Assembly (NCBI GenBank): GCA_000402295.1
Contig: AQRW01000082.1
Coordinates: 1 to 8,268 of the forward strand
DNA: 8,268 nucleotides
Reading direction: 5' to 3'
Source: Candidatus Aerophobus profundus SCGC AAA252-L23
GTDB taxonomy: Bacteria; Aerophobota; Aerophobia; Aerophobales; Aerophobaceae
Shown here: in pieces, positions 1-5,726 of the stretch
Layout of the letters: each line of letters opens with the position of its first letter
How positions within the stretch are numbered: the stretch's first letter is position 1
Made by a program: the position numbers and the translations under genes
The notes under the pieces: model-generated
Databases searched by the model: none
Told to the model about the DNA's origin: nothing
Seen by the model: the letters and a program-made list of their open reading frames with translations, nothing else

Positions 1-410
1 CATAATGTCTTAGGCCTTAGTGGAGATAGAAGTGCCTTTGAGTTTTACCACCAAAGACAAACCATCGAGAATTTCTTCAAAGAATCAAAGAACCCCTTTC
101 ATGCTGGAAAGATGCCTTCTCAGCGCTTTCGGGCTAATGAAGCTTATCTTCACTTTGTCTCTATCGCTTATAACATTTTCTCCATTTTTAAAAAAACTAT
201 CTGCCAAAGATATGGCCAGGATGTTCTCTGGAGACTTTTAGCGATAGAACCATCTCTCATGCAATCCGAATAGAAGAAAAAGAGGAAAGAGTTTTCACTT
301 TACACATGAGTCAGGAATATAGATACAAAGCCGAACTAAATCTCATACTTAGAAATCTAAAATGTGGAATTACCTTAGGTAGAATACTGAAGAATAGCGG
401 TATTATCTGA
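1..410 (+). pseudogene. C-terminal remnant of IS4-superfamily (IS1380-like) transposase, frameshifted
   Basis: Frame 1 is open from the window edge to a TAG at 271-273 and carries YHQRQTIENFFKESK, which fits the IS4-superfamily YREK signature (Y-x2-R-x3-E-x6-K) around the third catalytic acid. It continues with RANEAYLHFVSIAYNIF, the hydrophobic C-terminal helix seen in IS1380-type transposases. The protein apparently resumes in frame 3 from about 240-258 (IRIEEKEERVFTLHMSQEYR, then KAELNLILRNL) and ends at the TGA at 408-410, so a frameshift lies near 235-258. Only about 130 residues of a normally 400+ residue enzyme are in the window; the rest would lie to the left. The superfamily call is firm, the IS1380 call less so. 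I saw no clear terminal inverted repeat after 410. Confidence 0.72.
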
Positions 411-434
411 TATACGAATAAAGTGCAATATTTT

Positions 435-1206
435 CGTGATTCCCGTTAAGACTTATAGTTCGCTTCCTCAAAGCCGGGGTTCTAGAGGAGGGAAAGTATT
501 ATCAGACTGACAGGGGAACTCCCCAAGGGGGAATTCTCAGTCCCTTGCTGGCTAATATTTACCTTCATTATATCTTAGACCTTTGGTTTAAGCTAGCAGT
601 AAAGAGACAGGCCCGAGGCTTCACCCAGCTAATCCGCTATTGTGATGATTATGTGGTCTGTTTTCAGGCCGAGCGGGAAGCCAGGGAATTTGCTCAAAGG
701 CTAAGAGAAAGACTGGGTAGAGTTGGATTGAAGATAGCTGAGGAAAAGAGTAGAATTATTGAATTTGGTCGCTATCCCTACTTTAAAGCTCTAGAGAAGG
801 CAAAAGGACAGCCACCTTTGACTTTCTGGGATTCACTCACTACGGCACTAAGACCAGAAAGGGCACGTTTAGATTAGGGCGGAAAACTTCTAAGAACAAG
901 TTTAGGCAGAAGATAAAAGGGATGAACCAGTGGCTCAAGAGTATTCGTAATCAAGTGAAAGCAGGAGTGTGGTGGCAGATGCTCAGGTGGAAGCTGATTG
1001 GACACTATCGTTACTACGGAATCAGTGGAAACATGCCTGGAATAGAAACATTCTATAAACAAACCCTGAGACTTGTTTACAAATGGATAAACCGGCGAAG
1101 TCAAAGGAAAAGCTACAATTGGCCTCAATTCTATAAGTTCCTGAAGTATAATCCTCTGCCCAAGCCGAAGATATACCACTTAACCTACAGGCTATCCTCG
1201 CATTGA
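435..1206 (+). pseudogene. ltrA: Group II intron reverse transcriptase/maturase, N-truncated and frameshifted
   Basis: Group II intron proteins combine reverse transcription with maturase (splicing) activity. Frame 2 is open from 440 to 877 and reads LRLIVRFLKAGVLEEGK, then RGTPQGGILSPLLANIYL (RT motif 4) and YCDDYVV at about 640-660, the RT active site with YCDD replacing the usual YADD. Around 800-816 the homologous reading moves to frame 1 (TFDFLGFTHYGTKTRKGTF), so frame 2 ends falsely at 875-877. Frame 1 continues through the maturase/X region (MNQWLKSIRNQVK, WWQMLRWKLIGHYRYYGISG, LVYKWINRRSQRKSYNW) to TGA 1204-1206. A second slip is likely near 444-447, because DSR just upstream lies in frame 3. 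The first RT motifs and the N-terminus are missing. It is clearly non-functional. Confidence 0.85.
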
Positions 1207-1220
1207 GGAGGCATTACTGA

Positions 1221-1255
1221 AGAGCCGTATGAGTTAAAAGCTCACGTACGGTTCT
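1221..1255 (+). ncRNA. Group II intron domain V
   Basis: Positions 1221-1229 (AGAGCCGTA) pair with 1247-1255 (TACGGTTCT) in a nine-pair lower stem that contains one G-U pair. The two bases C1245-G1246 form the typical bulge. An upper stem TGAG/CTCA (1230-1233 with 1241-1244) closes a small A-rich loop. The catalytic AGC triad is at 1223-1225. Both sequence and fold match the most conserved piece of bacterial group II introns. A weaker domain VI stem (roughly AGGGG 1260-1264 with CCTTCT 1274-1279, A-rich loop as branch region) would place the intron 3' end near 1281. The hairpin looks intact although its intron is truncated. Confidence 0.88.
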
Positions 1256-1292
1256 GTGAGGGGCATCAAACAGCCTTCTATGGTAGAATATT

Positions 1293-1767
1293 GTGACACT
1301 CCTCATATCGAAAGAGAGGAGAAACAGGGAATACAAAGCATACCTAAGGAAGGGGGTTATGGTGTCTACTCGACAAAAGAAGAAAAGATATCCCAAGCAC
1401 AGATCTTGGAGAGAGCCGATGCCTAAGGAAGGGATGATGCTTCAATATGATACCTCTGATCATGATTGGCTTGAGGGAAGGGGTCCGAAGATTAAACTCA
1501 TGGGAGGAATAGATGATGCTACCAAGGATGTTCCCTGGGCAACCTTTGCCTATGAAGATACGGTGGGAGAGAATATGGCTACCTTCAAGGGAATAGTAAA
1601 GAAAAAGGGAAGTCCTTTATCGGTGTATGTGGACAAAGATTCTAAATTCATCACCACTCGCTATGGGGGGCTGCATGTAAACATCAAAGAACATCAAGAA
1701 AAGACTCAAATGGCCAGAGCCTGGGAGGAACTGGGAATAAATGTCATCTTCGCCAATAGTCCCCAAG
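1293..1767 (+). pseudogene. ISNCY-type DDE transposase, N-terminal half of catalytic domain (interrupted)
   Basis: The open frame (numbered from the ATG at 1293, which is unlikely to be the native start) contains MLQYDTSDHDWLEGRGPK with the first catalytic Asp at about residues 53-56. Next come GGIDDATKDVPWATFAYEDT and VYVDKDSKF with the second Asp near 114. It then reads to ANSPQ at residues 154-158. This is the ISDol1/IS1202 type of ISNCY transposase, which cuts and joins DNA through an RNase H-fold DDE site. Normal proteins run to some 400-500 residues and start with a helix-turn-helix region that is absent here. Homology stops at the Gln codon 1764-1766, after which the reading frame enters the inserted element and becomes meaningless up to 1895. 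Confidence 0.8.
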
Positions 1768-1785
1768 GAAAGGACTATACTTCAC
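1768..1785 (-). CDS. First six codons of the DUF5372-like gene, left-end fragment
   Basis: A GTG at 1785-1783 (minus strand) opens a frame reading MKYSPF up to the element edge. The start lies 8 nt before the recombinase stop codon (1777-1775), so the genes overlap by 11 nt in different frames. It is preceded by a perfect Shine-Dalgarno site. In the present integrated state this frame runs into the disrupted transposase and stops after seven more codons (LGDYWRR, then TGA). If the element ends are joined as a circle (1768 to 5171), the frame continues without a stop into the DUF5372 body at the right end, giving a 108-residue protein. The seen facts are the start, SD and frame; reconstitution is inferred. 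Confidence 0.7.
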
Positions 1786-3871
1786 ACTGCACCTCCTTTA
1801 TACGGTTTGCTAGTAGTTTAATAAATTCTTTACCTCTTCCTGGTCGCTTTTCTTCCTGTAGTTTAGTGATGAGTTCATTTCCCGGCCACTCATAAAGTCT
1901 GTCTCTTCTATCATTGAATTTGTAGGTTTTAAGCATATTTTTTCTTGCCCAGCTATGCAGGGTAGATATGTTTATTCCAAGTTTCTTTGATAATTCACGT
2001 GAGGTAAATAATCTCTGTTTTCTTAGCCGTTCATAGAGACTCTCTAAACCATACTTCCTTCGGATATTAACAACTATATTTGGCCTGAATGTCTGACCTG
2101 TTCCTGATCTATGCCCTTGTTTGTTCAAAATATCTGCAATTTCAGCATTGGTATGACGCTCAAGTAGTTTATCAATTTCATAAATTACTTCCTTGCCTGT
2201 CCTGCGAAGTTCCCAGCAACTCTTTGGTGCAGGAATGCTTAAGGATTTAAGAGCACCTCCTTTGAAACGGATATGAATGGAAATCTGGCTGTTCTTTATT
2301 AGGGTAACGTCCTCAATTAAAAGTCTCACCATTCTCTTTTTTTCCCGATACGCTGTCTTAGGATTCTCCCATAGCCGGGGAAAATTAGTGGCCAGGGTAA
2401 GAATCCGGGACCTTTCTTCACTGTTGAGGATCATCCGATCAATCTTGCATTGTTTCTCGTATTCCTCTTGTGCTTCTTTCAGTCCTCTGAGTTTGTCATT
2501 CCAATCTGCTTCCAGGGAATCGGCTACCAGACGATTTTCTGGATCGACCTGCATATAGCGCCGTCGGGCTAAATCTGCTTGGTATCGGGCACGCTCTACT
2601 TGTTGCTTTCGCAACCGGTCAGCTTCTTCAACCCGTGAGCGTAGTTCATCTTGTACCTGCAAGGCTACTTCTAAGGCTAATGGGCTGACCGATTCCACCA
2701 GTAATTTTCCTATCGCCTCATCCACTCCTTTACCGTTTACAGTTTGGCAAATTTGCCTGCTATGTTCGATGCCATCTGTTTGGCAGATATAATCAGGCAC
2801 TCTTACTGCCCTTCTTGTATGGTAGCGAACGGTCATTCGTCTGCCACAGATGCCGCATATAGCTAGTCCTTGCAAAAGGGCCGGGCCTTCTTTGGGCGGA
2901 CTTTGCCTTCTATCCGAGCCATTTACCTGTGCATTTTCCCGGAGCCGACCAAGGTTTTCTTGGTATTCTTGCCATGAAATATATCCCTGATGAACATCTT
3001 TCTTAATCACTTGCCATTGGTCGATTGGCAGCTTTTCATATTTTACTGTCCCATCAGCAAGTTTGCGTGTCCTGAGGCGGCCAAAGAAAAAAGCACCGGC
3101 ATAACGAGGATTATGGAGTATCTGCAATACTCGGTGGTGAGCTAGCTCGCCCCATATCATCGCGTCTTTGTTCAATTCTTTACTGAACTTACGGGGAAAC
3201 TTTAACCCATTTTTACGGAAATATCTTACCGTTCCACTTGCTGATCCAATGCGACGAAAGCTCTCAAATAACAAACGGATACTTTTCTGAATCTGTTTGT
3301 CTGGATCTACAATAACCTTTCCGGCGGCGTTGTAAACAAAGCCTATAGGTATCGGGCATTTTAGCTCTCCTCTTTGAGCCTTGGTGCGAATTCCACCCAA
3401 AAGCCTGGCTCTTAGTATATGCAGTTCAGCTTCGCTCATGGTACCTTTTAATCCTAAAAGCAGGCGGTCATTAAAATCACCAGGGTTATAGATGCCGTCT
3501 TCATCAAGAATCAAAGTCTTGCTCAGAGCACAAATCTCAAGCAGTCTATGCCAATCTGAAGAATTGCGTGCCAAGCGGGACACTTCCAAACCAATGACAA
3601 TACCGGCATTACCCAGGCCAACCTCAGATACTAATTTTTTGAATCCTTCTCTATTCCCGGACGAGGCGCCGGATTGTCCAAGATCGGAATCTATAACAGT
3701 TACGCGTTCTATGGGCCAGCCTAATGCTATTGCTCGCTCACGCAAGGCATACTGTCGTTTGGTACTTTCTGTATTTTCAAAAACCTGTCTTAGAGTAGAC
3801 TGTCGAATATACAGATAAGCATTCCGTTTTAGATGGTCAGCCGTAACCTTTTGCCCTTGGTCATTTATCAT
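1775..3871 (-). CDS. Large serine recombinase (integrase/transposase) of the inserted element
   Basis: This 698-residue enzyme is predicted to integrate and excise its element through a phosphoserine intermediate. The N-terminal resolvase domain (about 17-165) has YIRQST with nucleophile Ser25, DSDLGQSG at 61-68 and the conserved SRLARN at 98-103. The recombinase domain spans about 175-290 (PIGFVYN to NPRYAGAFFFGR). A zinc ribbon has CGIC (Cys339, Cys342) plus Cys363 and Cys375. A long charged coiled coil follows (about 400-480). The C-terminus adds two DNA-binding-like regions: NAEIADILNKQGHRSGTG at 575-592 and a MerR/excisionase-like HTH at 621-662 (LFTSRELSKKLGINISTLHSW). The ATG at 3871 is preceded by AAGGAAG about 12 nt upstream, and the 88-aa gene ends 16 nt upstream. 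The gene appears intact. Confidence 0.93.
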   Translation of the reverse strand: MINDQGQKVTADHLKRNAYLYIRQSTLRQVFENTESTKRQYALRERAIALGWPIERVTVIDSDLGQSGASSGNREGFKKLVSEVGLGNAGIVIGLEVSRLARNSSDWHRLLEICALSKTLILDEDGIYNPGDFNDRLLLGLKGTMSEAELHILRARLLGGIRTKAQRGELKCPIPIGFVYNAAGKVIVDPDKQIQKSIRLLFESFRRIGSASGTVRYFRKNGLKFPRKFSKELNKDAMIWGELAHHRVLQILHNPRYAGAFFFGRLRTRKLADGTVKYEKLPIDQWQVIKKDVHQGYISWQEYQENLGRLRENAQVNGSDRRQSPPKEGPALLQGLAICGICGRRMTVRYHTRRAVRVPDYICQTDGIEHSRQICQTVNGKGVDEAIGKLLVESVSPLALEVALQVQDELRSRVEEADRLRKQQVERARYQADLARRRYMQVDPENRLVADSLEADWNDKLRGLKEAQEEYEKQCKIDRMILNSEERSRILTLATNFPRLWENPKTAYREKKRMVRLLIEDVTLIKNSQISIHIRFKGGALKSLSIPAPKSCWELRRTGKEVIYEIDKLLERHTNAEIADILNKQGHRSGTGQTFRPNIVVNIRRKYGLESLYERLRKQRLFTSRELSKKLGINISTLHSWARKNMLKTYKFNDRRDRLYEWPGNELITKLQEEKRPGRGKEFIKLLANRIKEVQCEV
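1783..1799 (-). promoter_or_regulatory. Perfect Shine-Dalgarno site and GTG start inside the recombinase 3' end
   Basis: Read on the minus strand the sequence is AAAGGAGGTgcagtGTG, with AAAGGAGGT at 1799-1791, five bases, then GTG at 1785-1783. It is the best ribosome binding site in the window. It lies within the last codons of the recombinase (IKEVQC), where it has no use for the recombinase itself, and points off the left edge of the element. This strongly suggests a gene downstream of the recombinase that is cut by the present insertion boundary. Confidence 0.82.
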
Positions 3872-3887
3872 CTAGTTCTTACTTCCT

Positions 3888-4154
3888 TTAAAAGACATTT
3901 AGAGCCATATTGGTCAGTAATATGGCCACTTCTGTAGGTAAATCCACCGGTAGACTTCGGTGCGAGTGCCTACCTTCTTCTCTCCTAACCGGAAGGGGGG
4001 AAGAGGGGCAATTTGTCCAGGCTTTTATCCATGCAGCCATACCCTTGCCAGTAAACAGAGCCAGTCCTTGACTTCTTCTGTAGTGGCCTGCGGATGTGCG
4101 TAAGGCTTCTTGCCGCAGCTGCTCATACAAGATACTGAGAGTATCCTTATCCAA
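3888..4154 (-). CDS. Small protein of unknown function, 88 aa, in the recombinase operon
   Basis: The TTG at 4154 starts MDKDTLSILYEQLRQEALR, then a segment RRSQGLALFTGKGMAAWIKA, a Pro/Arg/Ser-rich linker (about 50-70) and a C-terminal helix VAILLTNMALNV. There is no signal peptide, transmembrane segment or catalytic motif. No ATG or GTG is available in frame between the preceding gene's stop and this point; the RBS is weak. It lies 23 nt after the HTH gene and 16 nt before the recombinase, in the same orientation, so it is almost certainly in that operon. Small proteins of this look occur next to recombinase and DUF5372 genes, as far as I recall. A recombination directionality factor or accessory DNA-binding partner is possible, but nothing in the sequence proves it. 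Confidence 0.7.
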   Translation of the reverse strand: MDKDTLSILYEQLRQEALRTSAGHYRRSQGLALFTGKGMAAWIKAWTNCPSSPLPVRREEGRHSHRSLPVDLPTEVAILLTNMALNVF

Positions 4155-4177
4155 ACTTGATCCAGCAGCCAGGACTC

Positions 4178-4657
4178 CTATTTGCCCTCTCGTTTTCTTC
4201 GTTTTTTTTTCCTTTTTTCTAATGCCCGTTCTATACTCCGGGGATGGACCTTGAATCCGAAACGCTTTTCTATCAGAGAAGCTATAGTACCAGCACGAAG
4301 CCTCTGATCTTCAGCCACAGCTTCTTCTACGTAGATCATTACATCATCCGAAAGTTTATGCGCTTTTTTGGGCCCTCTTTGAGCCGGCAAGAGTCCGGAT
4401 AAACCTTCTTTGTTCAATGCATTTTTCGCCTCATAAAAAGACGGCCTGGAAAACCCAAAAGTCCTGGCCGCCTGGGTTACTGTCCATTTATCTTTTTTCA
4501 CTCGACGCACCATCTCGTATTTTACCTGCAACACATCACGTCCATCAAAAAAATGGTATTTTTCAAATAACTCATCTCTTACCATCTCTGGTTTGGGATT
4601 TAAAACCCCATGTTCTCTTAGGGCCTCTGCTTTTGAATCATTATCCTTATTTGGCAT
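4178..4657 (-). CDS. Stand-alone helix-turn-helix protein, transposase-like DNA-binding domain
   Basis: I start at the ATG at 4657 (MPNKDNDSKAEALREHGVLN, 159 aa) because it follows AGAGGGAAATT and lies about 40 nt after a perfect promoter. The longer open frame upstream would read through that promoter and is AT-rich low-complexity sequence. Two HTH units are visible: KWTVTQAARTFGFSRPSFYE at about 57-76 and RAGTIASLIEKRFGFKVHPR at about 121-140, continuing into SIERAL. They are joined by GLLPAQRGPKKAHKLS, the paired layout found at the N-terminus of IS630/IS481-type transposases. No DDE catalytic domain follows; the protein ends in a run of Lys/Arg (148-159). As first gene of the operon it probably binds the element's own ends or promoter region, as repressor or recombination accessory factor. 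That role is inferred. Confidence 0.8.
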   Translation of the reverse strand: MPNKDNDSKAEALREHGVLNPKPEMVRDELFEKYHFFDGRDVLQVKYEMVRRVKKDKWTVTQAARTFGFSRPSFYEAKNALNKEGLSGLLPAQRGPKKAHKLSDDVMIYVEEAVAEDQRLRAGTIASLIEKRFGFKVHPRSIERALEKRKKKRRKREGK

Positions 4658-4702
4658 AATTTCCCTCTTTCCATGGTATTGGTAGTTCGTACTGTAAGAA
4701 AA

Positions 4703-4731
4703 ATTATACCACATCTTAAAAGTTATGTCAA
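4703..4731 (-). promoter_or_regulatory. Perfect-consensus sigma-70 promoter of the element operon
   Basis: On the minus strand TTGACA (4731-4726) and TATAAT (4708-4703) are separated by exactly 17 bp. Transcription would start near 4696, giving a leader of about 40 nt before the HTH gene, followed by the 88-aa protein and the recombinase. Both hexamers match the consensus completely, so the operon should be strongly expressed unless repressed. Confidence 0.85.
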
Positions 4732-4822
4732 GTATTCTTTTAAAAATAGACGTGCTGTTGCTAATATATGGACACTTACCGAAGATAGTGATGGAGCAAA
4801 AACAAATATCATGCGGCATATT

Positions 4823-4849
4823 TATATTTACACAATTGACATAATTTAC
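4823..4849 (+). repeat. Three imperfect 9-bp tandem repeats upstream of the element promoter
   Basis: The units are TATATTTAC (4823-4831), ACAATTGAC (4832-4840) and ATAATTTAC (4841-4849), followed by a near-palindrome TTACACATGTAA at 4851-4862. TTTACACA also occurs twice (4827-4834 and 4850-4857), 23 bp apart. They sit in the AT-rich spacer between the DUF5372 body and the operon promoter (4732-4862), where no gene is supported. They could be binding sites for the HTH protein or the recombinase. The AT-rich context makes chance repeats possible. Confidence 0.4.
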
Positions 4850-4862
4850 TTTACACATGTAA

Positions 4863-5171
4863 CTATTCATCCCGGTTTGAATTCCTCTTCAGATTTTCTA
4901 TCAAAGTGCAAAGATGAATTAAATCCTCAATGCGAAAAAGTGATCGTCCGGCCGATATTTTTACAAATGGGTCCCCAGGAGGAACATTGGTACATCCAGC
5001 AGGGACTGAGATCAGACGACCACGCTCATCGTAAAAATACACTCTGTATTCTCCCCAATTGTGTCGGTAGGATATCAATTTAAACTCTTTACCATAAAGA
5101 GGGTGGAAGGGATGGGTGATTATGAATTTTGATGCTTCATCTTGCCTATTGGGTGTATTTGACAGTTTCTG
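4863..5171 (-). CDS. Body of DUF5372-like protein, right-end fragment lacking its own start
   Basis: Reading leftward from the element edge the frame begins QKLSNTPNRQDEASKF, then the conserved block THPFHPLYGKEFKLISYRHN with WGEYRVYFYDERGRL, PAGCTNVPPGDPFVKISAGR and FRIEDLIHLCTLIENL, ending at TAG (4865-4863). I recognise this as the DUF5372 family, small soluble proteins of unknown function often found near serine recombinases. Between the edge and the conserved block there is no ATG, GTG or TTG in frame. An ATG at 5204 in the flanking transposase DNA happens to be open in frame, which would add 11 foreign residues; it has no convincing Shine-Dalgarno site. The natural start is inferred to be the GTG at 1785, reached only when the element ends are joined. 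Confidence 0.75.
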   Translation of the reverse strand, partial: QKLSNTPNRQDEASKFIITHPFHPLYGKEFKLISYRHNWGEYRVYFYDERGRLISVPAGCTNVPPGDPFVKISAGRSLFRIEDLIHLCTLIENLKRNSNRDE

Positions 5172-5629
5172 CCAAGGGAAGAATTGAAAGACTTTGGGGA
5201 ACATTCCAGGATAGACTGGTAAGTGAGTTAAGACTGGAAGGAATCTCTATCTTAGAGAGGGCCAATGAATATCTACACTCAGTATTCTTGCCCAAATACA
5301 ATAAGAAGTTCACCAGAGAGCCAAAGGTGAAAGAGATAGCCTATAGAGAGATCCCTGAAGGAATGGATCTTGATCGTATCTTCTGTATAAAAGAAGAAAG
5401 ATGTGTTCAGGGAGACAATACCATAAGTTATCAGGGAAGACGCTATCAGATTCTTCCCACAGCAACCCGTTTTGGTTTTGCTAAAGCAAAGGTAGAGGTA
5501 CAGAAGCGCTTAGATGAAACTATCCATATCTTCTACAGAGGAGAAGAACTTCCCCATAAACCTATTATGTTCCAAGAAGAGAAAAGATACGCTCCTTCTC
5601 ATAAGGAAGCTTTAGCGGTAGGGGTATGA
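5171..5629 (+). pseudogene. ISNCY-type DDE transposase, C-terminal half (interrupted)
   Basis: From the GCC codon at 5171 the frame reads AKGRIERLWGTFQDRLVSEL, holding the third catalytic acid (Glu in GRIER) of the DDE triad. It continues through ERANEYLHSVFLPKYNKKFT and a beta-rich C-terminal part (TISYQGRRYQILP) to TGA 5627-5629. These 152 residues complete the half at 1293-1767. No start codon with RBS precedes this half within the IS sequence; the longer open frame from 5129 begins inside the inserted element. The half has no stop or frameshift of its own, so the insertion seems younger than the decay of the intron and IS1380 remnants. Confidence 0.82.
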
Positions 5630-5675
5630 CATTTTCATTGTGCAGAAAGTATGACATAATTACTTTGCATTGACA
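5627..5675 (+). repeat. Imperfect direct repeats at the right end of the ISNCY element
   Basis: TGACATTTTCATTGTG begins at 5627 and TGACATAATTACTTTGC at 5652, with a third TGACA at 5671. The eight-base GTATGACA occurs at 5624-5631 and again at 5649-5656, so the transposase stop codon overlaps the first copy. Staggered repeats like these at an IS end are typical of several transposase binding sites. I place the IS end just after the third copy. Confidence 0.5.
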
Positions 5676-5691
5676 CCCTCGTAACAAAGAC

Positions 5692-5720
5692 TCGACACTA
5701 CCTTGAACGTGTGATATAAT
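5692..5720 (+). promoter_or_regulatory. Sigma-70 promoter of the restriction-modification operon
   Basis: TCGACA (5692-5697, five of six matches to the -35 consensus) is 17 bp from TATAAT (5715-5720), and TG at 5712-5713 makes an extended -10. Transcription would start near 5727, some 235 nt before the restriction gene. It lies only about 15 bp beyond the inferred ISNCY end. Confidence 0.75.
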
Positions 5721-5726
5721 ACAAAC

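Larger units (their letters stand above)
435..1281 (+). mobile_element. 3' half of a bacterial group II intron (5' truncated, degenerate)
   Basis: The segment holds the back half of an intron-encoded reverse transcriptase/maturase followed, 15 nt after its stop codon, by intron RNA domain V and a possible domain VI. The 5' ribozyme domains and the first part of the protein are absent, so this copy cannot splice or move on its own. The left edge is set by where reverse-transcriptase similarity begins (about 435-446), only 25-35 nt after the end of the IS1380-like remnant, which suggests a deletion or recombination junction there. The right edge near 1281 is inferred from the domain VI stem and is uncertain by a few bases. 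The compact 3' end and the protein type suggest a class C-like intron. Confidence 0.8.
1768..5171 (-). mobile_element. 3.4-kb serine-recombinase element (HTH, 88-aa ORF, LSR, split DUF5372)
   Basis: The ISNCY transposase motif SPQAKGRIER is cut between its Gln codon (1764-1766) and Ala codon (5171-5173), and removing about 3,404 bp rejoins it in frame. All element genes lie on the minus strand. A consensus promoter at 4703-4731 precedes an HTH protein, an 88-aa protein and a large serine recombinase, with gaps of 23 and 16 nt. No target duplication is visible; only one base (G1767/G5171) could be shared, as expected for conservative serine recombination rather than DDE transposition. The exact core cannot be fixed to better than one or two bases. 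In a circle the two ends reconstitute the DUF5372-like gene. No cargo such as resistance genes is seen. Confidence 0.82.
1282..5677 (+). mobile_element. ISNCY-type insertion sequence remnant, split by a 3.4-kb serine-recombinase element
   Basis: This region is an old insertion sequence whose DDE transposase is present in two halves, 1293-1767 and 5171-5629. The halves join in frame when 1768-5171 is removed. The left end and the transposase N-terminal DNA-binding region are missing; the group II intron remnant abuts directly. The right end is placed near 5675 from imperfect direct repeats beginning TGACA that follow the transposase stop codon. No matching left terminal repeat can be seen, so the boundaries are approximate. 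Confidence 0.68.

Noticed and set aside
874..1179. 101-codon minus-strand open frame
   Set aside because: It is the antisense shadow of the group II intron maturase region.
1299..1321. Hairpin CTCCTC/GAGGAG just after the intron as a terminator
   Set aside because: It has only six pairs, an 11-nt loop and no T-tract; it lies where the truncated transposase frame begins.
3492..3818. 108-codon plus-strand open frame inside the recombinase gene
   Set aside because: It lies antisense to the well-conserved resolvase domain, has no RBS and has a composition typical of a shadow frame.
4836..4864. Plus-strand TTGACA (4836-4841) as a promoter
   Set aside because: No acceptable -10 box lies 16-18 bp downstream, and no plus-strand gene follows within the element.
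4658..4870. 71-codon N-terminal extension of the HTH protein
   Set aside because: It would be read through the perfect promoter and the AT-rich repeats; the internal ATG at 4657 has a good RBS and starts the conserved part.
1767..5171. Terminal inverted repeats or a target-site duplication at the ends of the inserted element
   Set aside because: I compared both edges in both orientations. Only weak chance similarity (ACT...ACACC) and at most one shared base are present, which suits serine recombination.
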